Below, piece after piece: positions 36,845 through 46,842 of a stretch of 64,000 nt of DNA. Position 1 is the stretch's first letter; each line of letters starts with the position of its first letter. The position numbers were made by a program, and so were the translations under genes. The notes under the pieces were generated by a model. It worked only from the letters and a program-made list of their open reading frames with translations, was not told the DNA's origin and ran no database searches. Origin of the DNA: Dehalobacter sp. Lineage in GTDB: Bacteria; Bacillota; Desulfitobacteriia; Desulfitobacteriales; Syntrophobotulaceae. The DNA lies in contig JAMPIU010000143.1 in the NCBI GenBank assembly GCA_023667845.1, positions 369,759 to 433,758 on the forward strand, written 5' to 3'.

Positions 36845-38266
36845 ATGTCAGAAATTCCGGAAAAAAATAATAAAAAACCCAATCAGCAAACACGCTTAAG
36901 CCGACGGGGTTTTTTGAAGGCAAGTGCAGGGGCCGCTGCAACGGCCCTTGGCGTGGTGGGAGCAATTACAAGCTCGCCCGGAGTGGCAAACGCTGTAATT
37001 GATCTCGGGTATAGAAACTCATTATATAAACAAATGGATTATACACCAATAAAGGGCCAATGGTCAAAATTAAAGCCGAAAATGGATTACGGCGGTGCCT
37101 CAGTCCATTTTGTAGAACATAATGATCAATGGCTTGGAACATCTCAGATTATTGGAAAAGTAGAGAGAACGAATGAATCTGACGGTGGATTTCCATATGC
37201 AATTCGAGGATTGCTGGGAACGAAGTCCCAATATGGATTTGTTTCGCAGGCGATAAGATATCCTCTCGGGGATGCCTTGATGCTTCCAACGCAGGAAATA
37301 AGCAAACCAAATATTGTAAGTGGTACTCCGAAACCGGAAAAACTTCCGATTCCTGATCCGGAACAAATGTCTATGCATATCAAAGATCTTGCATATTATT
37401 TGAGAGCAGATGAAGTAGGGATCGGGAAGATGCCATCCTATGGCTACTACAAAGCCGTTATGGATCCGCCTGAAGGAGCCTATGCTGCCGGCATTGTTAC
37501 CCTTGAAACCCCTTATGTAGATGTACCTGTTACGGAGTCAATGCCTTACGTTATTTGTGTTGCTGTGGAACAGCATTGGGAGACTTATGCGGCTTCAACG
37601 GGGTATGACGGAATTTCCCTTGAGCAGTCATTCCGCAGTTATCATGCGACAGCCAATATTTCTGTCGTCATGGCTCAATATATCCGCAACTTAGGCTATC
37701 ATGCCAGGGCTCATCATTTTGGGAATTATGAAGCAGTTATGGGGCCTTTATTAATTGCGGCGGGTATGGGAGAGCTTACCCGTACGGGGGACTGTGTAGC
37801 GCATCCAAGAATGGGTTTCAGAAATAAAGTAGCCGCAGTTACGACAGATTTGCCTTTGGTACCGGATAAACCCCTTGACTTCGGCATGCTGGATTTCTGC
37901 AGGGTATGTAAAAAATGCGCCGAAACCTGCCCGAACCAAGCGATAACCTATGATGTGGATCCTGTTGAATTTAACGGCTATATGCGCTGGAATACCGATG
38001 CCTATAAATGTGCGGCATTCAGAACCGGCAACGAGGAAGGCGTGAACTGCGGTAGATGTGTAAAGACCTGTCCATGGAATTCCAAGGAAAAATCCTGGTT
38101 CCATGATCTCGGAATATGGATCGGCAGCAAGGGAGAGACAGCTTCATCACTGCTTAAAAATATTGATGACATGTTTGGTTACGGAACGGAAGAAATCACC
38201 CGATATAAGTGGTGGCTGGAATGGCCGGAAATGTATAAGATCAGAATACCGGCAGATAAGCAATAA
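36845..38266 (+). CDS. rdhA: Reductive dehalogenase RdhA
   Basis: 473 residues, among the longer CprA-type members because of a lengthened region after the Tat leader (LGYRNSLYKQMDYTPIKGQ). Tat motif LSRRGFLKAS (Arg20-Arg21). Core [34 protein letters not shown] (Trp-Glu-Thr-Tyr-Ala, unique in the window) and the MDPPEGAYAAG loop of the EQH subgroup. Clusters [12 protein letters not shown] and CGRCVKTCPW. The change next to the HxET segment may alter substrate choice (inference). Start after AAAGGAGGAGAACTG. Confidence 0.95.
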   Translation: MSEIPEKNNKKPNQQTRLSRRGFLKASAGAAATALGVVGAITSSPGVANAVIDLGYRNSLYKQMDYTPIKGQWSKLKPKMDYGGASVHFVEHNDQWLGTSQIIGKVERTNESDGGFPYAIRGLLGTKSQYGFVSQAIRYPLGDALMLPTQEISKPNIVSGTPKPEKLPIPDPEQMSMHIKDLAYYLRADEVGIGKMPSYGYYKAVMDPPEGAYAAGIVTLETPYVDVPVTESMPYVICVAVEQHWETYAASTGYDGISLEQSFRSYHATANISVVMAQYIRNLGYHARAHHFGNYEAVMGPLLIAAGMGELTRTGDCVAHPRMGFRNKVAAVTTDLPLVPDKPLDFGMLDFCRVCKKCAETCPNQAITYDVDPVEFNGYMRWNTDAYKCAAFRTGNEEGVNCGRCVKTCPWNSKEKSWFHDLGIWIGSKGETASSLLKNIDDMFGYGTEEITRYKWWLEWPEMYKIRIPADKQ

Positions 38267-38283
38267 ATACTATTTTCTAAACA

Positions 38284-38330
38284 GGAAGCTGCTGCCAACA
38301 AACTTATGTTTGTTGGCAGCAGCTTCTTAT
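38284..38330 (+). terminator. Terminator after rdhA
   Basis: Perfect 18-bp stem AAGCTGCTGCCAACAAAC / GTTTGTTGGCAGCAGCTT with an ATTAT-like loop. Confidence 0.93.
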
Positions 38331-38528
38331 ATTTTAGGGCCTAGTAAAATACTTAATCTGTTTCGGCTATAATCTGTCAAGATAAAAGATGACCATCTAT
38401 GTTAACATTGATAAAAAATATTAGTAGCAACGAAGAAAATATTAACAGCCGATAATGCCCAACATTTAATAATGAGTACAATGAAGCGTGTAAGAGATAC
38501 AATTCGTAAGATTAAAGGAGGTGAAAAA

Positions 38529-38837
38529 ATGAGTACTTTGTTAATTTTCCTGGCTGGTATTCTTTTTTTAGCGGGGATTCTTTTTGTCAAACCCAGGGCC
38601 AAGCAAAATAAAACATGGCAAACCGTGGCTGTTTGGGTAACCTTTGTTGTTTGGTTTTTCATGACATGTATAGGGGTATCATTTGTTTACATTAATGCCA
38701 GTGTGGGACACGTCAAGGCGACAAGCACAGCTATCTTTCTATTTGGGGGAATCTCGGTAGTACTGGCCATCGTATTAGCCCGTATTTTAGGATTTATTGG
38801 TATGAAAAAGAAGGTCAACGAGTCTATAAAGGCTTGA
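38529..38837 (+). CDS. rdhB: Membrane anchor RdhB
   Basis: 102 residues from ATG 38529 after AAAGGAGGTGAAAAA; the open frame extends 19 codons upstream but only this start is homologous. Three membrane helices; [17 protein letters not shown]. No palindrome or dedicated rdhK was found in the 38331-38528 gap. Confidence 0.92.
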   Translation: MSTLLIFLAGILFLAGILFVKPRAKQNKTWQTVAVWVTFVVWFFMTCIGVSFVYINASVGHVKATSTAIFLFGGISVVLAIVLARILGFIGMKKKVNESIKA

Positions 38838-38851
38838 GGGGAGGAAAATTG

Positions 38852-40222
38852 ATGTCGGATCATTCCGAAAGTAAAAAGCTGCCTGGGCAGGTAAGCCGCC
38901 GCGGCTTTTTGAAAACTGGTGTGGCTGCAGCAGCTATGGGCGTAATGGGAGCGGTTGCAGCTCCATCGAAGATAGCAAACGCTACTGTAAGTACCCTAAA
39001 CTATGCGCCCGCAAAGGGACAATGGTCAAAATTGCGGCCCACACCCAACTATGGCGGTGCTAGCGTCCGTTATGCCGAATATAATGACCAGTGGTTGGGA
39101 ACAAGCAAGATTGTGGGAAAGGTTGAAAGATCAAGTGAATACGACTCAGGTTTCACATTGGCGCTTAGAGGGTTACTCGGAGAGAAGGCCAGATGGGGAT
39201 TCCTTACCCAGACCAAGAGATATCCACTAACAGATGGAATAGGCTGGGCCATAGGGCCGATCAGCCTGGATGAGATTTGTATTGGTGTCCCGAATGCCGA
39301 GAAGCTTCCGATTCCCGATCCGGAACAAATGTCCCAGCATATGAAAGACGTTGCGTATTATCTCAGGGCAGATGAAGTCGGTATCGGCAATATGCCGTCC
39401 TATGCTTATTATGGGTTTAAGCAGGTTCCGCCGCAGGGGTTGTTCCCCGCGGGTATCGTTCCGCCGGATACGCCGATTCACCAGATCCCGAACACAGAAC
39501 CGGATTTGCCTTATGTTATTACGTTTGCGGTGGAGCAGCATTTGGAAACCTATCTGGCCTCGACCGGCTATGACGGGATTTCCGTATCCCAGTCATTCCG
39601 GTGTTATCATGCCGTAGCGAATATTGCCGTTATTATGGCCCGATACATTCGGACTTTAGGTTATAATGCCAGGGCGCATCACTTTGGCAACTATGATCTG
39701 GCTGTTCCGCCGGCGCTTATCGCTTCCGGAATGGGCGAGCTCAGCCGTACGGGAGACTGCGTTGCTCATCCCAGAATGGGATTCCGTAACAAATGTGGCG
39801 CAGTCACAACAGATTTGCCACTCGTTCCCGATAAACCTATTGATTTCGGACTTCTGGATTTCTGCCGGGTTTGTAATAAATGTTCGGACAATTGTCCGGC
39901 CGGTGCCATTACCCATGATAAAGATCCTGTTGTACAAAACGGTTATCTGCGCTGGAACAGTGATATGAAGAAATGCGCAGCCTTCCGGGCCGGCAATGAC
40001 GAAGGTGTCAACTGCGGCAGATGTTTAAAAGTCTGTCCGTGGAATTCTAAAGAAGACTCCTGGTTCCATGAAGCAGGGTTGTGGATCGGCAGTAAAGGCG
40101 AGGCCGCATCCTCATTGCTTAAGAGCATTGATGATATGTTCGGTTACGGTACTGAAGAGATTACCCAATATAAATGGTGGCTGGAATGGCCTGAGCTTTA
40201 TAAAATCAATATTCCCAGTTAA
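38852..40222 (+). CDS. rdhA: Reductive dehalogenase RdhA
   Basis: 456 residues from ATG 38852 (GGGGAGGAAAATTG upstream; TTG 38834 lies before the ribosome site). Tat motif VSRRGFLKTG (Arg16-Arg17). Core [18 protein letters not shown] (Asn for Lys), [16 protein letters not shown] and the VPPQGLFPAGIVPPDTP loop. Clusters CRVCNKCSDNCP and CGRCLKVCPW; KCGAVTTDLP replaces [10 protein letters not shown]. It belongs with 13538 in the EQHLETY subgroup. Substrate unknown. Confidence 0.95.
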   Translation: MSDHSESKKLPGQVSRRGFLKTGVAAAAMGVMGAVAAPSKIANATVSTLNYAPAKGQWSKLRPTPNYGGASVRYAEYNDQWLGTSKIVGKVERSSEYDSGFTLALRGLLGEKARWGFLTQTKRYPLTDGIGWAIGPISLDEICIGVPNAEKLPIPDPEQMSQHMKDVAYYLRADEVGIGNMPSYAYYGFKQVPPQGLFPAGIVPPDTPIHQIPNTEPDLPYVITFAVEQHLETYLASTGYDGISVSQSFRCYHAVANIAVIMARYIRTLGYNARAHHFGNYDLAVPPALIASGMGELSRTGDCVAHPRMGFRNKCGAVTTDLPLVPDKPIDFGLLDFCRVCNKCSDNCPAGAITHDKDPVVQNGYLRWNSDMKKCAAFRAGNDEGVNCGRCLKVCPWNSKEDSWFHEAGLWIGSKGEAASSLLKSIDDMFGYGTEEITQYKWWLEWPELYKINIPS

Positions 40223-40241
40223 TTGAATTAACTTAATTTCT

Positions 40242-40289
40242 AAGTATTATTAAGAGGCACGTTATTGAACGTGCCTCTTAATAATACTT
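40242..40289 (+). terminator. Long perfect hairpin after rdhA
   Basis: 22-bp perfect arms (AAGTATTATTAAGAGGCACG and onward) with loop ATTG. The AT-rich base of the stem supplies the U-rich tail. Confidence 0.9.
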
Positions 40290-40651
40290 AATCGAATTGT
40301 AGAAAGAATTACCTTTTTCTGAGTGTTGCAGACCTGATCAGAGGAAATATAAAAATGTAAAACTTGAGGTTTTAGTTATATATTAAATTAAAATAGCAAA
40401 AATGATTGTATAATAAATTTAAGAATAATGTAAAATATATGTACTCGCTTTGCATTGCTTTTTAAGTACGGTATTTGGTTAATATGTTCTTCCTTGGCGT
40501 GGACTAGATTCAATTGTTACGTTTTTAATTGTTTTTTGGTGTAGAGTTTAGTTGCGGGACGTACATCTGTTATTACAAAAAGGATTTAGTGGGTGACAAA
40601 ATAAATCCTGGGGCTGGTAATGGCGGTGAATAATTGGGAAGGGGGAGGCGT
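40290..40651. other. Gap before rdhK 40652
   Basis: No gene. Only a half-site TTTAGTTG (near 40546) resembles the operator family; no clear palindrome or -10 assigned. Confidence 0.5.
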
Positions 40652-41365
40652 ATGCAATACGATTATGGAAGATGCGAGGGGGCAAGGGCTATTCCTGACA
40701 CTTTCTATCCAATTGAAAAACTGAGGGAATTCACGCATATAGGAGTAGTAAAAACCTATGCTAAGGACAGTAATGTGATCTTACCGGGAGGCAAGGATTA
40801 TATGCTGGTTTATGTGCTTTCTGGAAGGATAAGTTTGAACCTGATGACGGAAGACGGCAGGGAAAGAGTGATTTATTTTTCAGGAGAAAATGGAATTTTG
40901 GGTCGTTTGTATAAGATGGAAAATGAAAATGATGCTTATGCGGTTGCCATAGAAGATTCTAAAGTATGTCTTTTTTTCGAAGAGCACCTCAGAATTATTT
41001 TCCGTCAAGATGAAGACATGATCTTTGAAGTGCTTAGAAATTGTCTTTCCAAAGTAAGTTATTATATGAGACAAACGATAGAAAGAGACTTTTACAATCC
41101 AACGATTAGAATCTTAAGATTGTTGCATGGACTTTATCTTACCAATGGAATATCGGTAGGAGATTCTTACGAAATACGTATGGACTTATCATTGCAATTT
41201 ATTTCTGAGATAACAGGAGCACATTATGTTACAGTCTCCAAAGTATTAAAGTATTTAAAGGAACAAAAAATTATTGAAAAGAAGAAAGACAAAATAATTA
41301 TTCATGATCTGGAGAAACTTAAAGAATTAACCCATGAGAAGCATATTTATAAATATATTTATTAG
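40652..41365 (+). CDS. rdhK: CRP/FNR-family regulator RdhK, GAHY class
   Basis: 237 residues from ATG 40652 (AAGGGGGAGGCGT upstream). N-terminus MQYDYGRCEGARAIPDTFYP with Cys8; barrel contains VILPGGKDYMLVYVLSGRI, where Gly-Lys replaces the Glu-Glu of PGEE; dimer helix YYMRQTIERDFYNP; recognition helix GAHYVTVSKVLKYLK. Likely controls the rdhB-rdhA-rdhA run at 41632, whose promoter carries a strong palindrome, and perhaps its duplicate at 47315, which has no regulator of its own. Confidence 0.92.
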   Translation: MQYDYGRCEGARAIPDTFYPIEKLREFTHIGVVKTYAKDSNVILPGGKDYMLVYVLSGRISLNLMTEDGRERVIYFSGENGILGRLYKMENENDAYAVAIEDSKVCLFFEEHLRIIFRQDEDMIFEVLRNCLSKVSYYMRQTIERDFYNPTIRILRLLHGLYLTNGISVGDSYEIRMDLSLQFISEITGAHYVTVSKVLKYLKEQKIIEKKKDKIIIHDLEKLKELTHEKHIYKYIY

Positions 41366-41406
41366 AATTAAGTTTGACAATTCATTTTATACAAATTATT
41401 TTTTGT

Positions 41407-41439
41407 ATTCCATTTCATTAGAGAAATGGAGTATTTTTT
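41407..41439 (+). terminator. Terminator after rdhK
   Basis: TCCATTTC / GAAATGGA hairpin followed by a T-run. Confidence 0.85.
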
Positions 41440-41537
41440 TGTATTATTGTAAATTACCTGTGTCTCTATTAGTAGGCTATAGCCTATTGAATTTTCCAGT
41501 CAACAGTTCAGCAAAAATATTTTGTAGATGTATAGCT

Positions 41538-41581
41538 TTTAGTTATACAACTAAACTTCACTCAAAATTATTAAATACAAT
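41538..41581 (+). promoter_or_regulatory. Dehalobox and -10 of the 41632 rdhBAA operon
   Basis: TTTAGTTATACAACTAAA (41538-41555), a palindrome broken only at one central pair, and TACAAT (41576-41581) in AAATACAATGTACCTATA. Centre to inferred start is exactly 41.5 bp. Confidence 0.8.
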
Positions 41582-41631
41582 GTACCTATAGTCATAAAAA
41601 TGACTGAATTATTAAAAGGGAGGTGAAAATG

Positions 41632-41943
41632 ATGGGTACATTCTTAATTTTTTTAGCAGGCGTATTATTCTTAGCGGGTATTTTATTTATTAGACCCCGT
41701 GCTAAACGTGAACAAATGTGGAAAACAGTAGTAAATTGGGCCTTGTTTGTTACTTGGTATGGGATTACCTGGATGGGAATTTCCTTTGTCTACATGAACG
41801 CATCGGTTGGACATGTCAAAGCCACAAGCACAGCGATGTTTCTGTTTCTGGGGATATCTGTGGTTCTTGCCGTTGTTCAGGCCTGCCTGCTGGAATTCAT
41901 TGGTGTGAGAAAAGCGGGGAATACAGGTGAATTACAAGCCTGA
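41632..41943 (+). CDS. rdhB: Membrane anchor RdhB
   Basis: 103 residues from the second of two adjacent ATGs after GGGAGGTGAAAATG. Three membrane helices; loop [17 protein letters not shown]. Compared with its near-twin at 47315 it has several conservative changes plus Arg-to-Cys and Gly-to-Glu near the C-terminus (QACLLEFIGV against [10 protein letters not shown]), so this copy may be relaxing. Confidence 0.92.
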   Translation: MGTFLIFLAGVLFLAGILFIRPRAKREQMWKTVVNWALFVTWYGITWMGISFVYMNASVGHVKATSTAMFLFLGISVVLAVVQACLLEFIGVRKAGNTGELQA

Positions 41944-41960
41944 TAGGATGTGAAAATACG

Positions 41961-43373
41961 GTGATTAATGAACAAGAGAAAAAGTTTCAGTTAGGCCGCA
42001 GGAATTTTCTCAAAGCTGGTGCCGGAGCTGCAGCCCTAGGAGCAGCGACGGCTCTGAAAGCACCTACCATAGTGGCGGGAGCGGTTGGCGAGAGCATGAA
42101 GTATACGCCTGCGGCAAAGGGACAGTGGTCCAAACTGCATCCAGTGCATGACATGGGAAGCGCAACAATACATTTTGTAGAACATAACGATCAGTGGTTG
42201 GGAACCTCAAAGATAATTGGCCCAATCAAAAATCCGAGTGAATACGATGGCGGATTTGAACAAATTGCCGCAGGAAAAGTCAGTCAAAGGGGCCAATTGG
42301 GGCTTTATAACATGAATACGAAGGATCCTTTTGGTAGTGCAATTATAATGGGAGCCGGGATGGTAGCAGGTTTCCTGGAAGGTATTCCTGCCCCAAAGAA
42401 AATGGAGATCCCTGATCCTGAACAAATGTCACAACACATCAAGGATGTTGCTTATTTTTTGCGGGCTGATGACGTGGGTATAGGCAGGATGCCTTCGTAT
42501 GCGTATTATGGCACAAAATGTATTTATCCGCCTTTTCCGGGAAGACAGTATGTGGAATTCACCAGGGAACAATTAGTTCGGCCGGTTACCGAACGCCTGC
42601 CATATGCGATCGTGGTAATGGTTGATCAGCATTTGGAGACAATGCTCGCTTCGACAGGGTATGACGCAATTAGCATCTCCCAGTCCTTCAGAGGCTATCA
42701 TGCGACAGGGGTCATTGCTGCTATTATGGCCCAATATATCCGGAATCTGGGATATAACGCCAGGGCTAATTATGCTGTGGATTATAACGGTGTCATGCCT
42801 CCTGTTATTATCGCCGCAGGGTTGGGAGAACTATCCCGTACAGGCGATTGCACGATTCACCCCCGGTTAGGATTCCGCCATAAAGTTGCTGCGGTCACTA
42901 CGGATTTGCCGCTTGCACCGGATAAACCCATTGATTTTGGGTTACTTGACTTCTGTCGTGTATGTAAGAAATGTGCGGAAAATTGTCCTGCCGGAGCCAT
43001 TAATACGGATATGGATATGGGACAATATAACGGATATTTGCGTTGGAATAATGACACGAACAAATGTGCTGAATTTCGGGCCAGTAATGAGGACGGTGTA
43101 TGCTGCGGACGATGCATGAAGGTCTGTCCCTGGAATTCCAAAGAGGAATCCTGGTTCCATCAAGCTGGTACCTGGATTGGAAGCAAAAGTGAAACATCAT
43201 CAAAATTATTAAAATCAATTGATGATATGTTCGGGTATGGAACAGAAACTGTCGATAAATATAAATGGTGGCTGGAATGGCCGGAACTGTATAAGCTTCC
43301 ACCTGTAAGCATTCTGACTGAACCTTTGCCGCCGGATCCCATTTTTTCGGCATTAGGGAAAAATAAACCGTAA
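41961..43373 (+). CDS. rdhA: Reductive dehalogenase RdhA (GTG start)
   Basis: 470 residues. GTG start with AGGATGTGAAAATACG upstream, a layout shared with the starts at 43420 and 47644. Tat motif [10 protein letters not shown] (Arg13-Arg14). Core FLRADDVGIGRMPSYAYY (Asp-Asp for Asp-Glu), [16 protein letters not shown], and YNARANYAVDYNGV where most have YNARAHHxxNY. Clusters [12 protein letters not shown] and [12 protein letters not shown]-terminal tail of about 22 residues (PPVSILTEPLPPDPIF) extends beyond the usual end. The His-to-Asn/Tyr change in the RAHH motif is worth noting for cofactor or substrate contact. Confidence 0.95.
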   Translation: MINEQEKKFQLGRRNFLKAGAGAAALGAATALKAPTIVAGAVGESMKYTPAAKGQWSKLHPVHDMGSATIHFVEHNDQWLGTSKIIGPIKNPSEYDGGFEQIAAGKVSQRGQLGLYNMNTKDPFGSAIIMGAGMVAGFLEGIPAPKKMEIPDPEQMSQHIKDVAYFLRADDVGIGRMPSYAYYGTKCIYPPFPGRQYVEFTREQLVRPVTERLPYAIVVMVDQHLETMLASTGYDAISISQSFRGYHATGVIAAIMAQYIRNLGYNARANYAVDYNGVMPPVIIAAGLGELSRTGDCTIHPRLGFRHKVAAVTTDLPLAPDKPIDFGLLDFCRVCKKCAENCPAGAINTDMDMGQYNGYLRWNNDTNKCAEFRASNEDGVCCGRCMKVCPWNSKEESWFHQAGTWIGSKSETSSKLLKSIDDMFGYGTETVDKYKWWLEWPELYKLPPVSILTEPLPPDPIFSALGKNKP

Positions 43374-43419
43374 CAATCCGAAAGTTAAAACAATAAGCTG
43401 ATTGGATGTGAATAAAACG

Positions 43420-44790
43420 GTGATTAATAAACACGACAGGAAGTTCCAGCTAAGCCGCAGGAATTTTCTCAAAGCCGGTGCCGCAGCCATAGCCTTGGGC
43501 GCAGTTGGAGTGGTCAAAACTCCTTCTAAGGCGGCAAATGCGGCGGGAGGAAGTCTGGGGTATACTGCTGCAGCGAAAGGGCAATGGTCCAAATTGCATC
43601 CGGTACATGACCTCGGCAGTGCCAGCATACGTTATGTAGAAAGCAATGATCAGTGGCTGGGTACCTCAAAAATAGTTGGGAAAATCAAAAATATCAGTGA
43701 AGCAGATAATGGATTTAATCGTGCTACCAGAGGGTTGCTCCCAGATCCCCGGATACAGCTCGCGTCTTTGGCGCTTCCTACCCATCCTTTTCCATTGGCA
43801 CAGCTGATGACAGTTGTTTTAGTAGGGCCGGACCCTGTAGTTGAAGGACCGGCCGCCCCTAAAAAATTACCGATACCTGATCCTGAGCAGATGTCACAAC
43901 ATATTAAAGATACTGCCTATTTTTTGCGCGCCGACGATGTCGCTATCGGAAAAATGCCTGAGTTCGGATATTATTCTGAGAAGGTTATTGACCCGGCGGG
44001 GCTATTGAACAAACCTGTGTCGGAGTGTGTTAAACCGGTAACAGAACGGCTGCCCTATGTCATCGCCGTGATGGTTGACCAACACTTGGAAACCATGCTG
44101 GCGTCGACCGGATATGATGGGATTAGCGGCTCGCAGTCACTAAGGGGTTATCATGCGGTCGCAAACATTGCTGTTATTTTGGCCAACTATATCCGTGCCC
44201 TTGGATATAATGCCCGGGCGAGTCATTTTGTCAATTATGTTGTTGTAATGCCGACGGTTCTCATATCTGCAGGCTTAGGGGAAATGTCCCGGGCCGGGGA
44301 CTGTACAATTCATCCCCGTTTAGGATACCGGCATAAAGCGGCTGCTGTGACCACTGATTTGCCACTGGCACCAGATAAACCGATTGATTTTGGGATCCAG
44401 GAGTTTTGCAGGGTATGTAAAAAATGCGCGGAAAACTGTCCGACCCAATCAATTTCGACTGATACGGATCAGACCGAGTACAACGGATATATGCGATGGA
44501 ACCTCAATAGTGATACATGTACTCAACTTAGAATAATTAACGAAAACGGTCAAGGCTGTGGACGGTGTATGAAGGTTTGCCCATGGAACTCCAAAGAGGA
44601 CTCCTGGTTCCACCAGGCGGGAACGTGGGTAGGCAGTCAAAACGAATCTTCTTCGAAATTGCTGAAAGCTATTGACGACATGTTTGGGTACGGAACGGAA
44701 CAGATAGAGAAATATAAATGGTGGCTGGAGTGGCCCGAATTGTATAAGTATACACCCCCCGACCTTTCAGGACCTGTCTTTAAACATTAA
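43420..44790 (+). CDS. rdhA: Reductive dehalogenase RdhA without its own rdhB (GTG start)
   Basis: 456 residues from GTG 43420 (start chosen by homology with 41961 and 47644; TTG at 43402 is open but lies over the ribosome site). Tat motif [10 protein letters not shown]. Core [18 protein letters not shown] (Ala for the invariant Gly), [16 protein letters not shown] and [36 protein letters not shown] differs from the usual SRTGDC...HKVAAV. Clusters [12 protein letters not shown] and [10 protein letters not shown] are intact. It sits 46 bp after another rdhA with no rdhB between, so it must share an anchor or act without one. Confidence 0.94.
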   Translation: MINKHDRKFQLSRRNFLKAGAAAIALGAVGVVKTPSKAANAAGGSLGYTAAAKGQWSKLHPVHDLGSASIRYVESNDQWLGTSKIVGKIKNISEADNGFNRATRGLLPDPRIQLASLALPTHPFPLAQLMTVVLVGPDPVVEGPAAPKKLPIPDPEQMSQHIKDTAYFLRADDVAIGKMPEFGYYSEKVIDPAGLLNKPVSECVKPVTERLPYVIAVMVDQHLETMLASTGYDGISGSQSLRGYHAVANIAVILANYIRALGYNARASHFVNYVVVMPTVLISAGLGEMSRAGDCTIHPRLGYRHKAAAVTTDLPLAPDKPIDFGIQEFCRVCKKCAENCPTQSISTDTDQTEYNGYMRWNLNSDTCTQLRIINENGQGCGRCMKVCPWNSKEDSWFHQAGTWVGSQNESSSKLLKAIDDMFGYGTEQIEKYKWWLEWPELYKYTPPDLSGPVFKH

Positions 44791-44843
44791 GTCGCCGGAT
44801 GCGGGAAGTTAGAAATTTGTCAGTTAATAGGTACTATTAGCGG

Positions 44844-44881
44844 CTGCTGGCAACAAATTTTAATATTTGTTGCCAGCAGTT
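44844..44881 (+). terminator. Hairpin after rdhA
   Basis: CTGCTGGCAACAAA / TTTGTTGCCAGCAG, perfect arms, short AT loop. Its arm sequence recalls that of the terminator at 38284. Confidence 0.85.
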
Positions 44882-45005
44882 TATCAAAAATATAAAAATA
44901 GTTTTGATATATTTTTGCATGTATAGATATATGAGATACCATTACGAGGCAAAACTGTAGGATCCAACCGGTATCAAAGAGGAATTTAAAGGAGGATGAT
45001 TGAAA

Positions 45006-45645
45006 GTGGTGGACTTGAAAGTCCTGACTCAAGCGATGTCCGATTTGGACGAAGACGTATTAAACAAGGCTATTGATGAAGTACTAAGCAAAGACGACAA
45101 CGCCGCCGAAGCTCAACAAGTTGTTAAAGCCTGTCAGCAAGGTATGACGCTCGTGGGTGAGCGTTATGATTCGGGTGAGTACTTTATCGGGGACTTGGTC
45201 TTCGCCGGGGAAGTGTTGCAAAGTGTAAATGGACAAGCTCAAGCCGGCTTTAAGTGCAGGATCCTCAGCAAAAGGCGGAAAAATTGTCCTGGCAACAGTT
45301 TTTGGGGATCTTCACGATATCGGCAAAAACATCTTCAGGTCGATGGCCGAAGCGGCAGGTTTGGAAGTAGTTGACCTGGGAATCAATGTTCCTGTTAGCC
45401 AAATTGTGGACAAGGTAAAAGAGCTTAATCCTGATATAGTAGGACTAAGCGGCGTACTGACTCTGGCCTTAGACAGCATGAAAGATATCGTGGATTGCCT
45501 AAATAATACCGGTCTCAGAAATAAAGTCAAGGTTATTATCGGCGGCGTGCCGGTTAATGAAGTGGTTTGCAAAAGCATAGGTGCTGATGGTTTTTCAACG
45601 AATGCCGCTGAAGGCGTGAAAATTTGTCAAAGGTGGGTGGGATAA
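45006..45645 (+). pseudogene. Methyltransferase corrinoid protein, second copy, frameshifted
   Basis: Start GTG 45006 (AAAGGAGGATGA upstream; TTG 45000 possible) by alignment with 8777. The frame reads LTQAMSDLDEDVLNKAIDEV to FAGEVLQSV, then breaks; one extra A in GTAAATGG at about 45224-45228 would, if removed, continue as MDKLKPALSAGSSAKGGKIV, then GDLHDIGKN (B12-binding His), GLSGVLTLALDSMK and GGVPVNEVVCKSIGAD to the stop at 45645. The role would be methyl carrier for the UroD-type enzyme 3 bp downstream. True decay and sequencing error cannot be separated here. Confidence 0.8.
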
Positions 45646-45648
45646 ATC

Positions 45649-46818
45649 ATGAGCAACGAAATGACGCCGTATCAAGAACGCTCGAACCGTATTTTCAAGA
45701 CAATAAATTTGGAACAAGCTGACCGCGTTCCTGTGCTTGGCACTTATGGGACATGGTGTGCCTACTACGCAGGTTATACTCCAGCCCAAGTCGATATCGA
45801 TCTGGATAAATGCGCGAAAGCCATTGCGAAAGTAGCCACTGATATTCCGGTAGATATGCTTCATATGGTGTCTAACAACCCTGCCGCTCTGCTTCAGTCG
45901 CTGGGAAGCAAAAATTATAACTATTTAAGTAAAGATAATATTATCCAGTATAGTGACGAACAAGCCGGGATAATGAGTGGAGACGAATATCCCGAATTTA
46001 ATAAAGATCCGTTAAGATTCATTGTTGAAAAGATTTTACCACGAAAATTTGCCGAATTGGCTAAGTCTTCTCCCGCGAAAGACGTCGCTTTGGCCAGAGG
46101 CGCCATGCACTTTGCCATTTATGGAGCAAAATCGGGGGGAATAACGGGTGCGCTTGCTCAACAGGGAATGCCCCTCTTAGGGGATGGCGTACTTATGCAT
46201 CCGATTGATTTAATTGCGGATATGTACCGGGGTATTAAAGGAATGTTCGGGGACATGCGCCGCCGCCCGGAGGTAGTCTTAGAAGCGATTGAAGCCTTAC
46301 TGCCTGTTATATTGAGGTTTGGTATGGGACAGGTTCATATGGCGCCGCCGAAAGCGACCCCCAAAGTGCTTTTTCTCCCGATGCATCTGCCAACCATGAT
46401 GAAGCTGGCGGATTTTGACAAGTTTTACTGGCCGGCCTTTAAAAAGATGATGGACTTTTTTGCTGCTCAAAACGTCTGTGTTCTTGGATTCTATGAAGGC
46501 GACTGGTCACGCTATTATGATCATCTTCAAGAATTGTCGGCGAAGAAATCATTTGGCTGGTTTGAACATGCAAATTTCAAAGAAATTAAGCAAAGTTTAA
46601 AAGATACCATGTGCATTGTCGGACTTTTCCCGGCGACTTTACTGCAATATGGAACTGAACAAGAATGTATTGCCAAGGCCAAGGAAATATTGGATATAAT
46701 GGCCCCCGGCGGCGGATACATTTTTGCCACCGATAGGGAGCTGATTGCAGCACAGGATGGCAAATCAAAAAACATTATCGCCGTAAATAAATTTGTTATG
46801 GAGTATGGTATTTATTAA
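45649..46818 (+). CDS. UroD-family corrinoid methyltransferase
   Basis: 389 residues, intact. A TIM-barrel UroD-type protein with RVPVLGTYGTWCAYYAGYTP, GMFGDMRRRPEVVLEAIEAL and ATLLQYGTEQECIAKAKEIL, and a C-terminal GGGYIFATDRELI. MtaA/CmuA-type members transfer methyl groups to or from a corrinoid protein; an HxC zinc motif is not obvious, so the methyl acceptor or donor cannot be named. It follows the corrinoid gene by 3 bp, and an analogous microprotein gene follows. The corrinoid gene may still be made if its frameshift is an artefact. Confidence 0.82.
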   Translation: MSNEMTPYQERSNRIFKTINLEQADRVPVLGTYGTWCAYYAGYTPAQVDIDLDKCAKAIAKVATDIPVDMLHMVSNNPAALLQSLGSKNYNYLSKDNIIQYSDEQAGIMSGDEYPEFNKDPLRFIVEKILPRKFAELAKSSPAKDVALARGAMHFAIYGAKSGGITGALAQQGMPLLGDGVLMHPIDLIADMYRGIKGMFGDMRRRPEVVLEAIEALLPVILRFGMGQVHMAPPKATPKVLFLPMHLPTMMKLADFDKFYWPAFKKMMDFFAAQNVCVLGFYEGDWSRYYDHLQELSAKKSFGWFEHANFKEIKQSLKDTMCIVGLFPATLLQYGTEQECIAKAKEILDIMAPGGGYIFATDRELIAAQDGKSKNIIAVNKFVMEYGIY

Positions 46819-46842
46819 TTATTAGAGGAGGTGCGCCTTGCA

